Shown here piece by piece: positions 50,268-58,566 of a DNA stretch of 64,000 nucleotides. How positions within the stretch are numbered: the stretch's first letter is position 1; each line of letters opens with the position of its first letter. Source of the DNA: JAVVHH01 sp965199585 (GTDB taxonomy: Bacteria > Pseudomonadota > Alphaproteobacteria > Acetobacterales > Acetobacteraceae); assembly GCA_965199585.1 (NCBI GenBank), contig CBDASI010000002.1:1426001-1490000 (forward strand), read 5' to 3'. Under the pieces are notes generated by a model that had not been told where the DNA came from, did not search any database, and saw nothing but the letters and a program-made list of their open reading frames with translations. The position numbers and the translations under genes are program-made.

Positions 50268-50682
50268 CAAGCGGCCCAACGGCTTCACCCTCATCGAGAT
50301 GATCGTCGTGTTGATCATCATCGGGCTGGTCGGCGGGCTGGTGCTGACGCGGGCGCCGACGCGCGGCGGGACGGCCGACCTGCAGGCGGCGACGTCGCTC
50401 GTGGTCGGCACGTTGCGGCTGGCGCGGACGCGGGCGATCGCGGTGAACCGGCCGGTGCCGGTGCGCATCGATGCGGCGGACGCGGCGGTGCAGCTCGGGG
50501 CCGATCCTGTGCGGCGGTTGCCGCCGGGAATCCGGATCGCGGGGGGCCCGGCGATCCTATTCCGCCCCGACGGCAGCTCGTCGGGCGGCACGGTCGATCT
50601 CGCGGGCCGCGCCAGTGCCGCGCGCGTCGCGGTCAGTTGGTTGACCGGCCGGGTCGCGGCGGCGGGCGTCGGCACGCCATGA
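50254..50682 (+). CDS. Type II secretion minor pseudopilin GspH-like
   Basis: Pseudopilin of 142 residues with prepilin peptidase site NG|FTLIEMIVVLIIIGLVGGLVL after a short basic leader (ADKRPNG). After the helix it shows the GspH layout, with LQAATSLVVGTLRLARTRAIAVNRPVPVRI and a C-terminal beta region containing ILFRPDGSSSGGTV. It begins with TTG, overlapping gspF by 14 bases. It is the only minor pseudopilin found in this locus. Confidence 0.82.
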   Translation: MPAADKRPNGFTLIEMIVVLIIIGLVGGLVLTRAPTRGGTADLQAATSLVVGTLRLARTRAIAVNRPVPVRIDAADAAVQLGADPVRRLPPGIRIAGGPAILFRPDGSSSGGTVDLAGRASAARVAVSWLTGRVAAAGVGTP

Positions 50683-50694
50683 TGGGCCGTCATC

Positions 50695-51270
50695 GTGGGT
50701 GAGCTGCCCGAAGGCGTGCGCGGCCGGGTGCTGGCCGTGCTGATCCTGCTGATCGCCGTGGCGACTGCCTGGGCCGGCGTCGGCCTGCCGCTGACGGAGT
50801 GGTATGGCGAGCGCGCGGACACGATCGAGCGACAGGGCACGCTGACGCGGCGCATGGCGCAGATCGCCGCCGACCTGCCCCGCCTGCGCACGCAGGCGGC
50901 GAGCCCGCAGACGGCCGTGCCGGTGACGGTGCTGGACGGCGCCAGCGATGCGGTCGCCGGGGCCGCGCTGCAACAGCGGCTGCAGCAGATCGCGTCCGGA
51001 TTGGGTGCCACCCTGGCCAGCACCGAGCTGCTCTCCGGCGACCCGGCTGGCGCCTATCGGCGGATCGGCATCCGCATCACCGTCAGCTCGACCTGGCCGG
51101 TGATCGTGCGCTTGCTCGACGCCATCGCGGGCAATACGCCGCGGCTGTTGGTCAACGACCTGCAGATCCAGGCGATGCGCGCCTCCCTCACCGACGCCAA
51201 CCCGACCCTGAACGTGACGATGGTCGTGTTCGGCTTCCGGGCTGGCACGTCACAGCCGGCGCCGCAATGA
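50695..51270 (+). CDS. Type II secretion protein GspM-like
   Basis: Bitopic protein of 191 residues. One membrane helix near the N-terminus (VLAVLILLIAVATAWAGV) is followed by a coiled segment (ERADTIERQGTLTRRMAQIAADLPRLR) and a periplasmic ferredoxin-like domain ending VNDLQIQAMRASLTDANPTLNVTMVVFGF. This matches the GspM/PilO architecture, the partner of GspL. It starts with GTG twelve bases after the pseudopilin gene, and its stop overlaps the next ATG (ATGA). Confidence 0.75.
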   Translation: MGELPEGVRGRVLAVLILLIAVATAWAGVGLPLTEWYGERADTIERQGTLTRRMAQIAADLPRLRTQAASPQTAVPVTVLDGASDAVAGAALQQRLQQIASGLGATLASTELLSGDPAGAYRRIGIRITVSSTWPVIVRLLDAIAGNTPRLLVNDLQIQAMRASLTDANPTLNVTMVVFGFRAGTSQPAPQ

Positions 51271-51935
51271 GCCCGCTGTTGACCATCGTGGCGCTGGTAG
51301 CGGCCGGGCTGGCGGGCCTGGTGGGCTTCGAGTTGCTGCCGTCGACGACCGACGCGGACCCGGTGCCGCCGGCGGTCAGCGCAGCGGTGCCAAGCGCCGC
51401 AGCCGTCACGGCCGCGCCGCTCATGGCTCCGGTGGCGGCGGTGAGCGACGACACGCTCCTGGCCCGGCCGTTGTTCAGCCAGACGCGGCGGCCGCCCAAC
51501 GTGGCGGGCCCGGCCGCGGCGGCAGTGGCCGGCACGGCGCCGCTGCCGCGCATGACCGCCATCCTGATCGACGGGCCCGATCGCCGGGCCATCTTCGCGG
51601 GCAGCAACGGCAAGGCGGTGACCGTCGTCGAGGGAGGCCGGGTCGGCGCGTTCACCGTCCAGTCGATCGGGCCGCGACAGGTCACGCTGATCGGCCCCGA
51701 TGGACCGCGGACCGTGCGCACGACGTTCGACCCGGGCTTGCAGCCCCCGGCCCCAGTGCCGGTGGCTGGTTTCGTGCTGCCGCAGTTCCCGGGCATCCAA
51801 ATACCGGGCATCCAAATACCGGGCAGTCAAATACCGGGCGCCCCCATGCCGCTGCCGCCCAACCCGCCCTATAATCAGCCGACCACGCCCGCCGTCGACG
51901 TCGGCAGTGGATCTTCCCCCGGAGCAGCACGATGA
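51267..51935 (+). CDS. Type II secretion GspC/GspN-like protein with IPGxQ repeats
   Basis: Bitopic protein of 222 residues: one membrane helix (LLTIVALVAAGLAGLVGFEL), an alanine/proline-rich stretch, and a small beta domain with LLARPLFSQTRRP and MTAILIDGPDRRAIFAGSNGKAVTVVEGGRVGAFTVQSIGPRQVTLI. That domain resembles the homology region of GspC that binds the secretin. No PDZ domain follows. Instead the C-terminus has the tandem repeat IPGIQ-IPGIQ-IPGSQ and a proline-rich tail. It overlaps gspD by four bases. Confidence 0.65.
   Translation: MSPLLTIVALVAAGLAGLVGFELLPSTTDADPVPPAVSAAVPSAAAVTAAPLMAPVAAVSDDTLLARPLFSQTRRPPNVAGPAAAAVAGTAPLPRMTAILIDGPDRRAIFAGSNGKAVTVVEGGRVGAFTVQSIGPRQVTLIGPDGPRTVRTTFDPGLQPPAPVPVAGFVLPQFPGIQIPGIQIPGSQIPGAPMPLPPNPPYNQPTTPAVDVGSGSSPGAAR
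51789..51839 (+). repeat. Fifteen-base tandem repeat in the GspC-like gene
   Basis: The unit CCGGGCATCCAAATA occurs at 51789-51803 and 51804-51818 without change, at 51819-51833 with two substitutions, and starts a fourth time at 51834. It encodes the pentapeptide repeat PGIQI. Being a multiple of three, it can expand or contract without a frameshift. Confidence 0.9.
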
Positions 51936-54211
51936 CGGTCCGCCTCGCTTCCTTGCTGCGGTTCACGCTGCCGCTGCTGCTCGCCGGCTGCGACAGGCCG
52001 CAGGTTCCGGTGCTCGACTCGCTGCCGGCGGTGAGCGGCGAGGCCGGCGTGGCGTCGCCCCGGGTCAACGGCACGATCGGCAACGCACAGGCCGGCGCGA
52101 CCCCGATCGTGACGTATGGGACAGTGCGGCCCTCGGCGGCGGCGGTCGCGGAGGCCGCCTCGTCCGGACCGCCGCAGCCGGGCGACATCTCGCTCGACTT
52201 CGTCGACACCGACATCCGCGAGATCGTGGCGCAGACGCTCGGGACGATGCTGCACGTCAACTACACGATCGATCCTTCGATCCGCGGGACGGCGACGCTG
52301 CGGACCGTGAACCCGATCCCGCGGTCGCGCGTGCTGCCGTCGTTGCAGGCGGTGCTGGCGCAGAACGGGGCGACGATCCTGGAGAGCGGCGGGCTGTATC
52401 GCGTGGCGCCGTCGGCGAGTGCGGCGGCGGCGCCGGGGTTGGCGAGCGGCGGGGTGGCGGGGAGCGCGGTAGTCCCGCTGCGGTATGCGTCGGCGGACGA
52501 TCTGGCCAAGGTGCTGCAGCCCTATGCGGGAGCGACGGGGCGGGTGAGCCCGGACCCGGGCCGCAACGCGCTGCTGATCAGCGGCGATCCGGGGACGCGG
52601 GAGGCGCTGCTGAACCTGGTGCACGCGTTCGACATCGACGTGCTGGCCGGGCAGTCCTACGCGCTATTCCCGGTGACCAGCGGGACGGCGCGGGATTTCG
52701 GGACGGCGATGACGGAGGCGATGCGCAGCGGGCAAGGGGCGGCGCTGGCCGGGGTGGTACGGGTGGTGCCGATGGAGCGCATCAACGCGGTACTGCTGGT
52801 GTCGGGGCAGGCGCGCTACATCGACGACGCGCGGCGTATCTACGGGCTGGTGGAGCGGAACCGGCGGCAGACGGTGCGGGGGTGGAGCGTGTTCTACCTG
52901 CAGAACAGCAAGAGCAACGACGTCGCCTACGTGCTGCAGCAGGCGTTCACGCCGAACCGGGTGACGGCGACGCCGAGCCCGCGGGCGACCGGGGCGACGG
53001 CGCGGCGGAGCAGCGGGACCAACAGCTTCAACAGCAGCGGCGGTGGCGGGCGGAGCGCGAGCGCCGGGTCGAGCCTGTCGGGGCCGGCCAACTCGCTGGG
53101 CACCGGCGGGACGGATACGAGCGGCGTGCCGGGCCTGGGCGGCGGCCAGGGCGCCGCGCAGAACCCGGCCAATCCGCTGCTCGGCGGGCTGGATCCGACC
53201 GGCGGGCCGAGCGGTGCCGGCGGTGGCACGGCCGACGCGGACGCCAACGCGATGCGGATCATCCCGAACGCGGAGAACAACGCGCTGCTGCTCTATGCGA
53301 CGCCGGCCGAGCACGACACGGTGGAGGCGATGCTGCACAAGATCGACATCCTGCCGCTGCAGGTGCGGATCGACGCGGTGATCGCGGAGGTGACGCTGAA
53401 CGACAGCCTGAACTACGGCACGCAGTTCTTCTTCAAGAATGGCGGGATCAATGGGGCGCTGAACTTCAGCCCGATGGGGACGGCGGCCAATGCGCTGGCG
53501 AGCACGTTCCCGGGCTTCCTGCTCACGGGGGCCACCAACAGCACGTTCGCGCTCAGCGCGCTGCAGAGCGTGACGACGGTGAAGGTGCTGTCGTCGCCGC
53601 AGTTGATGGTGCTCGACAACGAGAGCGCGCGGCTGCAGGTCGGCAACCTGGTGCCGTATCTGACGTCGAGTTCGCAGAGCACGGTGGCCAATTCGGCGGT
53701 GATCAACTCGATCGACTATCGCGAGACCGGCGTGATCATGGAGGTGACGCCGCGGGTCAACAGCGGCGGCCTGGTGACGCTCGACATCGCGCAGGAGGTG
53801 AGCGACGTCGACAATTCGGCCACGTCGAGCTCGCAGATCGGGTCGCCGACCTTCCTGGAGCGGAACGTGCGCTCGCGGGTGGTGGTGCAGGACGGGCAGA
53901 CGGTGGGGCTGGCCGGGTTGATCCGCGACAGCTCGACGAAGGGGAATAGCGGCATCCCGTGGCTGAAGGATGTGCCGCTGCTGGGCTTCCTGGCGGGGCA
54001 GCAGACGGATGTGCGGGGGCGGACGGAGCTGATGGTGCTGATCACGCCGCACGTGATCCACGACCAGCGGGATGCGCGGGCACTGACGGAGGACCTGCGG
54101 GACCAGCTGATCAACGCGGCGGCGATCCCGTCCGAGTTGGGGCGGTTGCCGCTATCGGGGTCGCCGGACCCGCAGCGGCGGGTGCGGCGCGGGCTGGGAT
54201 TAGAGAGGTAG
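51932..54211 (+). CDS. gspD: Type II secretion outer-membrane secretin GspD, lipoprotein form
   Basis: Secretin of 759 residues. The N0 domain starts ISLDFVDTDIREIVAQTLG, N1-N3 domains follow with repeated V-x-P-x-x-x-x-NALLI-like blocks (VSPDPGRNALLIS, VVPMERINAVLLV, IIPNAENNALLLY). The C-terminal secretin pore has VPYLTSSSQSTV, VIMEVTPRVNSGGLVTLDI and GLAGLIRDSSTKGNSGIPWLKDVPLLGFL. A glycine/serine-rich insert lies at about residues 350-425. The signal peptide ends in LLLAGCD, a lipobox with aspartate at position +2, so the secretin itself is probably lipidated. Its 3' end overlaps dgoA by 12 bases. Confidence 0.94.
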   Translation: MTVRLASLLRFTLPLLLAGCDRPQVPVLDSLPAVSGEAGVASPRVNGTIGNAQAGATPIVTYGTVRPSAAAVAEAASSGPPQPGDISLDFVDTDIREIVAQTLGTMLHVNYTIDPSIRGTATLRTVNPIPRSRVLPSLQAVLAQNGATILESGGLYRVAPSASAAAAPGLASGGVAGSAVVPLRYASADDLAKVLQPYAGATGRVSPDPGRNALLISGDPGTREALLNLVHAFDIDVLAGQSYALFPVTSGTARDFGTAMTEAMRSGQGAALAGVVRVVPMERINAVLLVSGQARYIDDARRIYGLVERNRRQTVRGWSVFYLQNSKSNDVAYVLQQAFTPNRVTATPSPRATGATARRSSGTNSFNSSGGGGRSASAGSSLSGPANSLGTGGTDTSGVPGLGGGQGAAQNPANPLLGGLDPTGGPSGAGGGTADADANAMRIIPNAENNALLLYATPAEHDTVEAMLHKIDILPLQVRIDAVIAEVTLNDSLNYGTQFFFKNGGINGALNFSPMGTAANALASTFPGFLLTGATNSTFALSALQSVTTVKVLSSPQLMVLDNESARLQVGNLVPYLTSSSQSTVANSAVINSIDYRETGVIMEVTPRVNSGGLVTLDIAQEVSDVDNSATSSSQIGSPTFLERNVRSRVVVQDGQTVGLAGLIRDSSTKGNSGIPWLKDVPLLGFLAGQQTDVRGRTELMVLITPHVIHDQRDARALTEDLRDQLINAAAIPSELGRLPLSGSPDPQRRVRRGLGLER

Positions 54212-54811
54212 GGCGGCGGTGAGGGCGGTGGCCTTGCGGGTGACGGCGGCCCCGTCGTCGCCGGGTTTGTAGATGGCGGAGCCGATGCCGTAGCCGGCGG
54301 CGCCGGCGGCGTGCCAGGCGGGGATGTTGGTGGCGTCGATGCCGCCGACGGGGAGGATGGCGGTGCCGGGGGGCAGGACGGCGCGGACCGCCTTTAGCAT
54401 GGCCGGGCTGCCGGCTTCGGCGGGGAACAGCTTCAGGGCATCGGCACCGGCGGCGAGCAGGGCGAAGGCTTCGGCGGGGGTAAAGAAGCCGGGGACGGCG
54501 AAGAGGCCGGCGGCCTTGGCGGCGCGGACGAGGGCCGGGTCGGCATGCGGCGTGACGATGAGGCGGCCACCGGCCTTGGCGACGCCGGCGATGTCGGCCT
54601 CGGTCATGACGGTGCCGGCGCCGATCAGGGCGGTGTCGCCGAAGCGGCGGGCGAGGATCTCGATGCTGCGGAACGGGTCGGGCGAGTTCAGCGGCACCTC
54701 GATGATCCGCAGCCCGGCGTCGATCAGGGCAGTGCCGACCGCCTCGGCATCAGCGGGCGGGAGGCCGCGGAGGATGGCGACGAGGGGGCAGTGGGCGAGC
54801 CAGGTCTTCAT
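54200..54811 (-). CDS. dgoA: 2-dehydro-3-deoxy-6-phosphogalactonate aldolase
   Basis: Class I aldolase of 203 residues of the KDPG/KDPGal family, which splits the sugar-acid phosphate into pyruvate and glyceraldehyde 3-phosphate. Marks are CPLVAILRGLPPADAEAVG, LRIIEVPLNSPDPFRSIEIL with the catalytic glutamate, LIGAGTV, IVTPHADPALVRAA, GADALKLFPAEAGSP with the Schiff-base lysine, and ILPVGGIDATNIP. The VPLNSP and KLFPAE forms favour DgoA over Eda. The ATG overlaps the dgoK stop (ATGA); an ATG two codons earlier is also possible. Confidence 0.9.
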   Translation of the reverse strand: MKTWLAHCPLVAILRGLPPADAEAVGTALIDAGLRIIEVPLNSPDPFRSIEILARRFGDTALIGAGTVMTEADIAGVAKAGGRLIVTPHADPALVRAAKAAGLFAVPGFFTPAEAFALLAAGADALKLFPAEAGSPAMLKAVRAVLPPGTAILPVGGIDATNIPAWHAAGAAGYGIGSAIYKPGDDGAAVTRKATALTAALPL

Positions 54812-55677
54812 GTCCATCGGGCGTGTTCCGCGATGAGGGCCAGGCCGGTGGCGGCGAGGTCCGGAGGTTGGAGGTGGGTCTGGAGGCCGAATTCGGCCAA
54901 GGCCAGGGTGTAGAGGCGACACAGGGCGGGCTCGCCGATCAGTTGCACTGGCGAAGTCGGCCCAACGGCGGCGATCTCGGTGCCGATCAGCAGGCCCGAG
55001 AGGTAGGCGGGGGCGGCGGTGTCGGCGAGTTCGTCGAACAGGCCCAGGGTGCGGACGCCGAACAGGTGGTGCAGCAGGCCGCCCTCGGTTCGGGCGCGGG
55101 CGACGCCACGGCGGAAGGCGTCATCATCGTGCGGGCCGTCGGCCATCATGCGGCCGAGGATGGTGTGTCCGCGCAGCGCGGCAAAGATCTCGCCGGTCAT
55201 GGCGGTGGAGAAGCCGGTGACGATGCCGCGCTGGACGGTGGCCCATTTGGAATGCGTGCCCGGGAGGCAGAACACGGCGTCCGGGGTGGTGGCGATGGCG
55301 CCTGCGAGTTGGGTTTCTTCGCCGCGCATGACTTCGGGGATGCCGGCCGTGTCGCGGTGGGTGAGGCCGGGGACGACCGCGAGCTGGATCGTGCCGAACG
55401 GGATTTTGGTCAGTGCGGTGGCCAGGGCGGCCGGGTCGGCGGGGCAGGGGAGGTAGGGGGCTTCGACCCAGCCCTGGCGGCTGCCGACCATGCCGGCCAT
55501 GAGGATGTGGGTCTCGCCGGCGGCGAGCCAGTCGGCGACCAGGGTGCGGAGGGTGTTTGAGAACGCGCCGGGCGCGACCTTGGTGATGCCGCTGGGGCGG
55601 TCCCGGCGGTCGAGCACGATGCGGCCGGCGAGGCGGTAGGCGCGGAGGCTGGTGGTGCCCCAGTCGATGCCGATCAT
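54808..55677 (-). CDS. dgoK: 2-dehydro-3-deoxygalactonokinase
   Basis: Sugar-acid kinase of 289 residues. It begins IGIDWGTTSLRAYRL, the ATP-binding phosphate-1 motif of this family. MAGMVGSRQGWVEAPYLPCP is the substrate-binding block, followed by VFCLPGTHSKWATV and FSTAMTGEIFAALRGHTILG. It phosphorylates 2-dehydro-3-deoxygalactonate for the following aldolase. Its start lies one base after the stop of the enolase-superfamily gene. Confidence 0.92.
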   Translation of the reverse strand: MIGIDWGTTSLRAYRLAGRIVLDRRDRPSGITKVAPGAFSNTLRTLVADWLAAGETHILMAGMVGSRQGWVEAPYLPCPADPAALATALTKIPFGTIQLAVVPGLTHRDTAGIPEVMRGEETQLAGAIATTPDAVFCLPGTHSKWATVQRGIVTGFSTAMTGEIFAALRGHTILGRMMADGPHDDDAFRRGVARARTEGGLLHHLFGVRTLGLFDELADTAAPAYLSGLLIGTEIAAVGPTSPVQLIGEPALCRLYTLALAEFGLQTHLQPPDLAATGLALIAEHARWT

Positions 55678-55678
55678 G

Positions 55679-56836
55679 CTATTCGGCGAGGGCGCGCATA
55701 ACGCGGATCAGGTCGGATTTGCCCTCGAAGCCGATGCCGGGGAGGTCGGGCATCAGGATGTGGCCGTCCTCGACGCGGACCTGGTCGGGGAAGCCGCCAT
55801 AGGGCTGGAACAGGTCCGGGTAGCTCTCGTTGCCACCGAGGCCGAGGCCGGCGGCGATGTTGAGCGACATCTGGTGGCCGCCATGCGGCACGCAGCGGGA
55901 CGGGGACCAACCGGCCTGGTGCAGGACCTCCAGCGTGCGGAGGTATTCGCACAGGCCGTAGGAAAGGGCGCAGTCGAATTGCAGCCAGTCGCGGTCCGGC
56001 CGCATGCCGCCGTGGCGCAGCAGGTTGCGGGCGTCCTGGTGGCTGAACAGGTTCTCGCCGGTGGCCATGGGGCCGGGATAGAATTCGGCCAGGGCGGCTT
56101 GCAAGGTGTAGTCGAGCGGGTCGCCGGCTTCCTCGTACCAGAACAGCGGGTAGTCGCGCAGCATCTTGGCGTAAGCGATGGCGGTCTCGAGGTCGAAGCG
56201 GCCATTGGCGTCGACGGCGAGCTGGTTGGGGCCGATCTCGGCGAGCACGGCTTCGATGCGGGCACGGTCCTCGTCGAGGGAGGCGCCGCCGATCTTCATT
56301 TTCACGACGGTGTAGCCGCGGTCGAGGTAGCTGCGCATTTCGGCGCGGAGGGCGGAGTTGTCTTTGCCGGGGTAGTAGTAGCCACCGGCGGCGTAGACGA
56401 AGACGCGGGGGTCGGCGGTGTGACCATGGCGGTCGGCGAGGAGGCGGAAGAGGGGTTTTTCCTCCAGTTTCGCGCGGAGATCCCAAAGCGCCATGTCGAG
56501 GGTTCCCACGGCGACGGAGCGTTCGCCGTGACCGCCGGGTTTCTCGTTGGTCATCAGGGCGGACCAGGCGCGATGCGGATCGAGGATGCCGTCGTCGTCG
56601 AGCAGGGAGTTCGGGTCGGCCTCGAGCAGGCGGGGCGCGAAGCGCTCGCGGATGAGGCCGCCCTGGCCGTAGCGGCCGTTGGAGTTGAAGCCGTAGCCCA
56701 CGACCCGGCGGCCTCCGCGGATCTCGTCGGTGACGATGGCGACGAGGCTGGTCGTCATCTTGGTGAAGTCGATATAGGCGTTGCGGATCGGCGAACTGAT
56801 GGGCTGGGTGATCTCGCGGACGTCGACGATGCGCAT
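55679..56836 (-). CDS. Enolase-superfamily dehydratase, D-tartrate dehydratase-like
   Basis: Mandelate racemase/muconate lactonising-type enzyme of 385 residues. The N-terminal capping domain has ITQPISSPIRNAYIDFTKMT, GYGFNSNGRYGQGGLIRERF and NEKPGGHGERSVAVGTLDMALWD. The barrel has the K-x-K base VVKMKIGG, metal ligands in LAVDANGRF, FWYEEAGDP and ATGENLFSHQDARNLL, and the opposing histidine in PHGGHQMSLNIAAGLGLGGNESYP. These blocks agree with what I remember of the characterised D-tartrate dehydratase of Bradyrhizobium, which makes oxaloacetate. Its place upstream of dgoK-dgoA would instead suggest a sugar-acid dehydratase role. The 57838 extension of the frame is shadow. Confidence 0.85.
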   Translation of the reverse strand: MRIVDVREITQPISSPIRNAYIDFTKMTTSLVAIVTDEIRGGRRVVGYGFNSNGRYGQGGLIRERFAPRLLEADPNSLLDDDGILDPHRAWSALMTNEKPGGHGERSVAVGTLDMALWDLRAKLEEKPLFRLLADRHGHTADPRVFVYAAGGYYYPGKDNSALRAEMRSYLDRGYTVVKMKIGGASLDEDRARIEAVLAEIGPNQLAVDANGRFDLETAIAYAKMLRDYPLFWYEEAGDPLDYTLQAALAEFYPGPMATGENLFSHQDARNLLRHGGMRPDRDWLQFDCALSYGLCEYLRTLEVLHQAGWSPSRCVPHGGHQMSLNIAAGLGLGGNESYPDLFQPYGGFPDQVRVEDGHILMPDLPGIGFEGKSDLIRVMRALAE

Positions 56837-56844
56837 GATGGCTT

Positions 56845-58518
56845 TCAGCGGTTGGGGGCGAAGAGGGTGAGTCTGACGGGGCGGCCGCGAGAGTAGTTGT
56901 AGCCGTCGATCTCGCCGATGGTCTCGGGGGCGATGCCGCGCTGCTGGGCTGCGGCGCGGAAGGCGGCCATGTCGCGGTCGCCGACGAGGAGGGTCTTGAC
57001 CTCGCCGGAGGCCAAGGCGGCGGCGCCTTCGGATGCGGTGAGGAATTCGGTGTCGGTGCCGGCGAGGAACATCAGGCTGGGCTCGGCGAAGCCGACGGCA
57101 CCGAGGCGGCCGGGGGGCAACTCGGCCACGATGCGGGGGGCGAGCCAGAGCGGGGCGAGGCGGGGCAGCTCCCAGCCCAGCGCCGTCCAGTAGATGAGCG
57201 GCATGCAGACCGTGGCCGAGAGGATGGCGCGGCGCTCGATGTCCCAGCGGGCGGAGCCGGGGCGGCGGAGCAGCGGGGTGAACAGCGCGGCGAGAACGCA
57301 GGCGGCGAGTATCGCGGGTAGTCCGGCGGAGATTGGTTCGTGCAGCACGATGGGAAGCGCGCCGAAGGCGGCGGCCAGCGCGAGGGCGACGAGGATGGCC
57401 AGGGTGGTGCCGACGATGCCGATCGGCCGGCGGTCGCGACGGAGGATCCAGGCGGCAGCGAGCAGGCAGATGGCGGGATAGAGCGGCAGCGGATAGTGCG
57501 GGAGCTTGGTGGGGACGGCCTCGAAGACGATCCAGGAGGGGACCAGCCAGGCGAGGAGGAAGCGGGTGACCGGGTCGGTGCGGTCGCGCCAGGCGGCGAG
57601 CAAGGTGGCGGGAAGGGCAGCTGTCGTGGGAAGGGCGAGGATGGGCAGGAGGAGCAAGTGAAGGCCCGGCGGTCCCCAATGGGCGTCGTCGCCGGAGCTG
57701 AGCTTGCGGCCGAGATCGCCGCCGACGGCGTCGGTGAAGAACTTTCCCTGGGTGGCCAGGCCGATGGCGACGAACCAGGGGGCGATGGCGGCGAGCATGA
57801 GGGGGAGGCCCCAGGCGGGGCGGAGCTGACGGAGCCAAGCCCAGCGTCGGTCGGCGATGCCGAGAGTGACGACGGTGAGGGCGACGACCATGAGGCCGAT
57901 CGGCCCTTTGAGGAGGATGCCGACCGCGAGCGCCAGCCAGAACAGGAGGGCATGGCGAGCGCGAGTGGTGCCGGGGCGGAGGTAGGCGCGGGCGAGAACG
58001 GACATTGCGAGGACGACGCTGGCGAGGAGGGCGGCGTCGGTTTTCGCGATATGGGCTTCGACGGAGAGGATGAGGGAGCCGGCGAGGAAGGCGGCTCCGA
58101 GGAGGGCGGGTTGGCGGCCGATCAGGGGGGCCGCGAGCTCGAAGGTGGCCAGGACGGCGATGAGGGCGCCGAGGGCGGACGGGATGCGGTAGGGCCAGAT
58201 CGGGTTGCCCTGGGCGACGCCGAGGGTGCCGGCAGCGGCGACGAAGGGGGTCTGCAGCCAGTAGATGCCGATGGGCTTGCGGTTGCGGGCCTCGAGGCCG
58301 TTCTGGATACGGACGAAGTCGCCGGTCTCGAGCATCTGCTTAGTGGCTTGGGCGAAGCGGCTTTCGTCGCGGTCGCCGGGCGGGAGGGAAAAGAAGCCCG
58401 GTAGCCAGAGGACGAGGCAGAACAGCGCGAGCAGCAGCCGAGGCCGGGGTGTTTCGAGCGAGAGGAATCCGGAATTGCCATCCCGGCGGGGCACCGCGTC
58501 CATCGCGCCTGAAAGCAT
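56845..58518 (-). CDS. ArnT-like glycosyltransferase (GT83, dolichyl-phosphate-mannose mannosyltransferase family)
   Basis: Polytopic membrane glycosyltransferase of 557 residues with ten or more helices. The first periplasmic loop has the acidic motif PPGDRDESRFAQATKQMLETGDFV followed by RNRKPIGIYWLQT, as in ArnT, which uses polyprenyl-phosphate sugars to modify lipid A. Later features are SVEAHIAKTDAALLASVVLAM, AVGILLKGPIGLMV and PTKLPHYPLPLYPAICLLAA. Only a short soluble C-terminal domain is present. ATG codons at 58518 and 58503 compete as the start. Confidence 0.87.
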   Translation of the reverse strand: MLSGAMDAVPRRDGNSGFLSLETPRPRLLLALFCLVLWLPGFFSLPPGDRDESRFAQATKQMLETGDFVRIQNGLEARNRKPIGIYWLQTPFVAAAGTLGVAQGNPIWPYRIPSALGALIAVLATFELAAPLIGRQPALLGAAFLAGSLILSVEAHIAKTDAALLASVVLAMSVLARAYLRPGTTRARHALLFWLALAVGILLKGPIGLMVVALTVVTLGIADRRWAWLRQLRPAWGLPLMLAAIAPWFVAIGLATQGKFFTDAVGGDLGRKLSSGDDAHWGPPGLHLLLLPILALPTTAALPATLLAAWRDRTDPVTRFLLAWLVPSWIVFEAVPTKLPHYPLPLYPAICLLAAAWILRRDRRPIGIVGTTLAILVALALAAAFGALPIVLHEPISAGLPAILAACVLAALFTPLLRRPGSARWDIERRAILSATVCMPLIYWTALGWELPRLAPLWLAPRIVAELPPGRLGAVGFAEPSLMFLAGTDTEFLTASEGAAALASGEVKTLLVGDRDMAAFRAAAQQRGIAPETIGEIDGYNYSRGRPVRLTLFAPNR

Positions 58519-58542
58519 TTTTGCGCGTGTCTGTCGACCGTG

Positions 58543-58566
58543 GCGCCCCGGGAAAAGACGGGGCGC
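58543..58566 (-). terminator. Hairpin at the end of the NCS1 permease gene
   Basis: GCGCCCC at 58543-58549 pairs with GGGGCGC at 58560-58566 around a ten-base loop. It touches the stop codon of the minus-strand permease gene. No T-run follows on the minus strand, so read-through into the ArnT-like gene is possible. Confidence 0.4.

Noticed and set aside
56837..57838. N-terminal extension of the tartrate-dehydratase-like frame
   Set aside because: The extension lies inside the ArnT-like gene in another frame and has no family similarity. The ATG at 56836 gives the normal family length.
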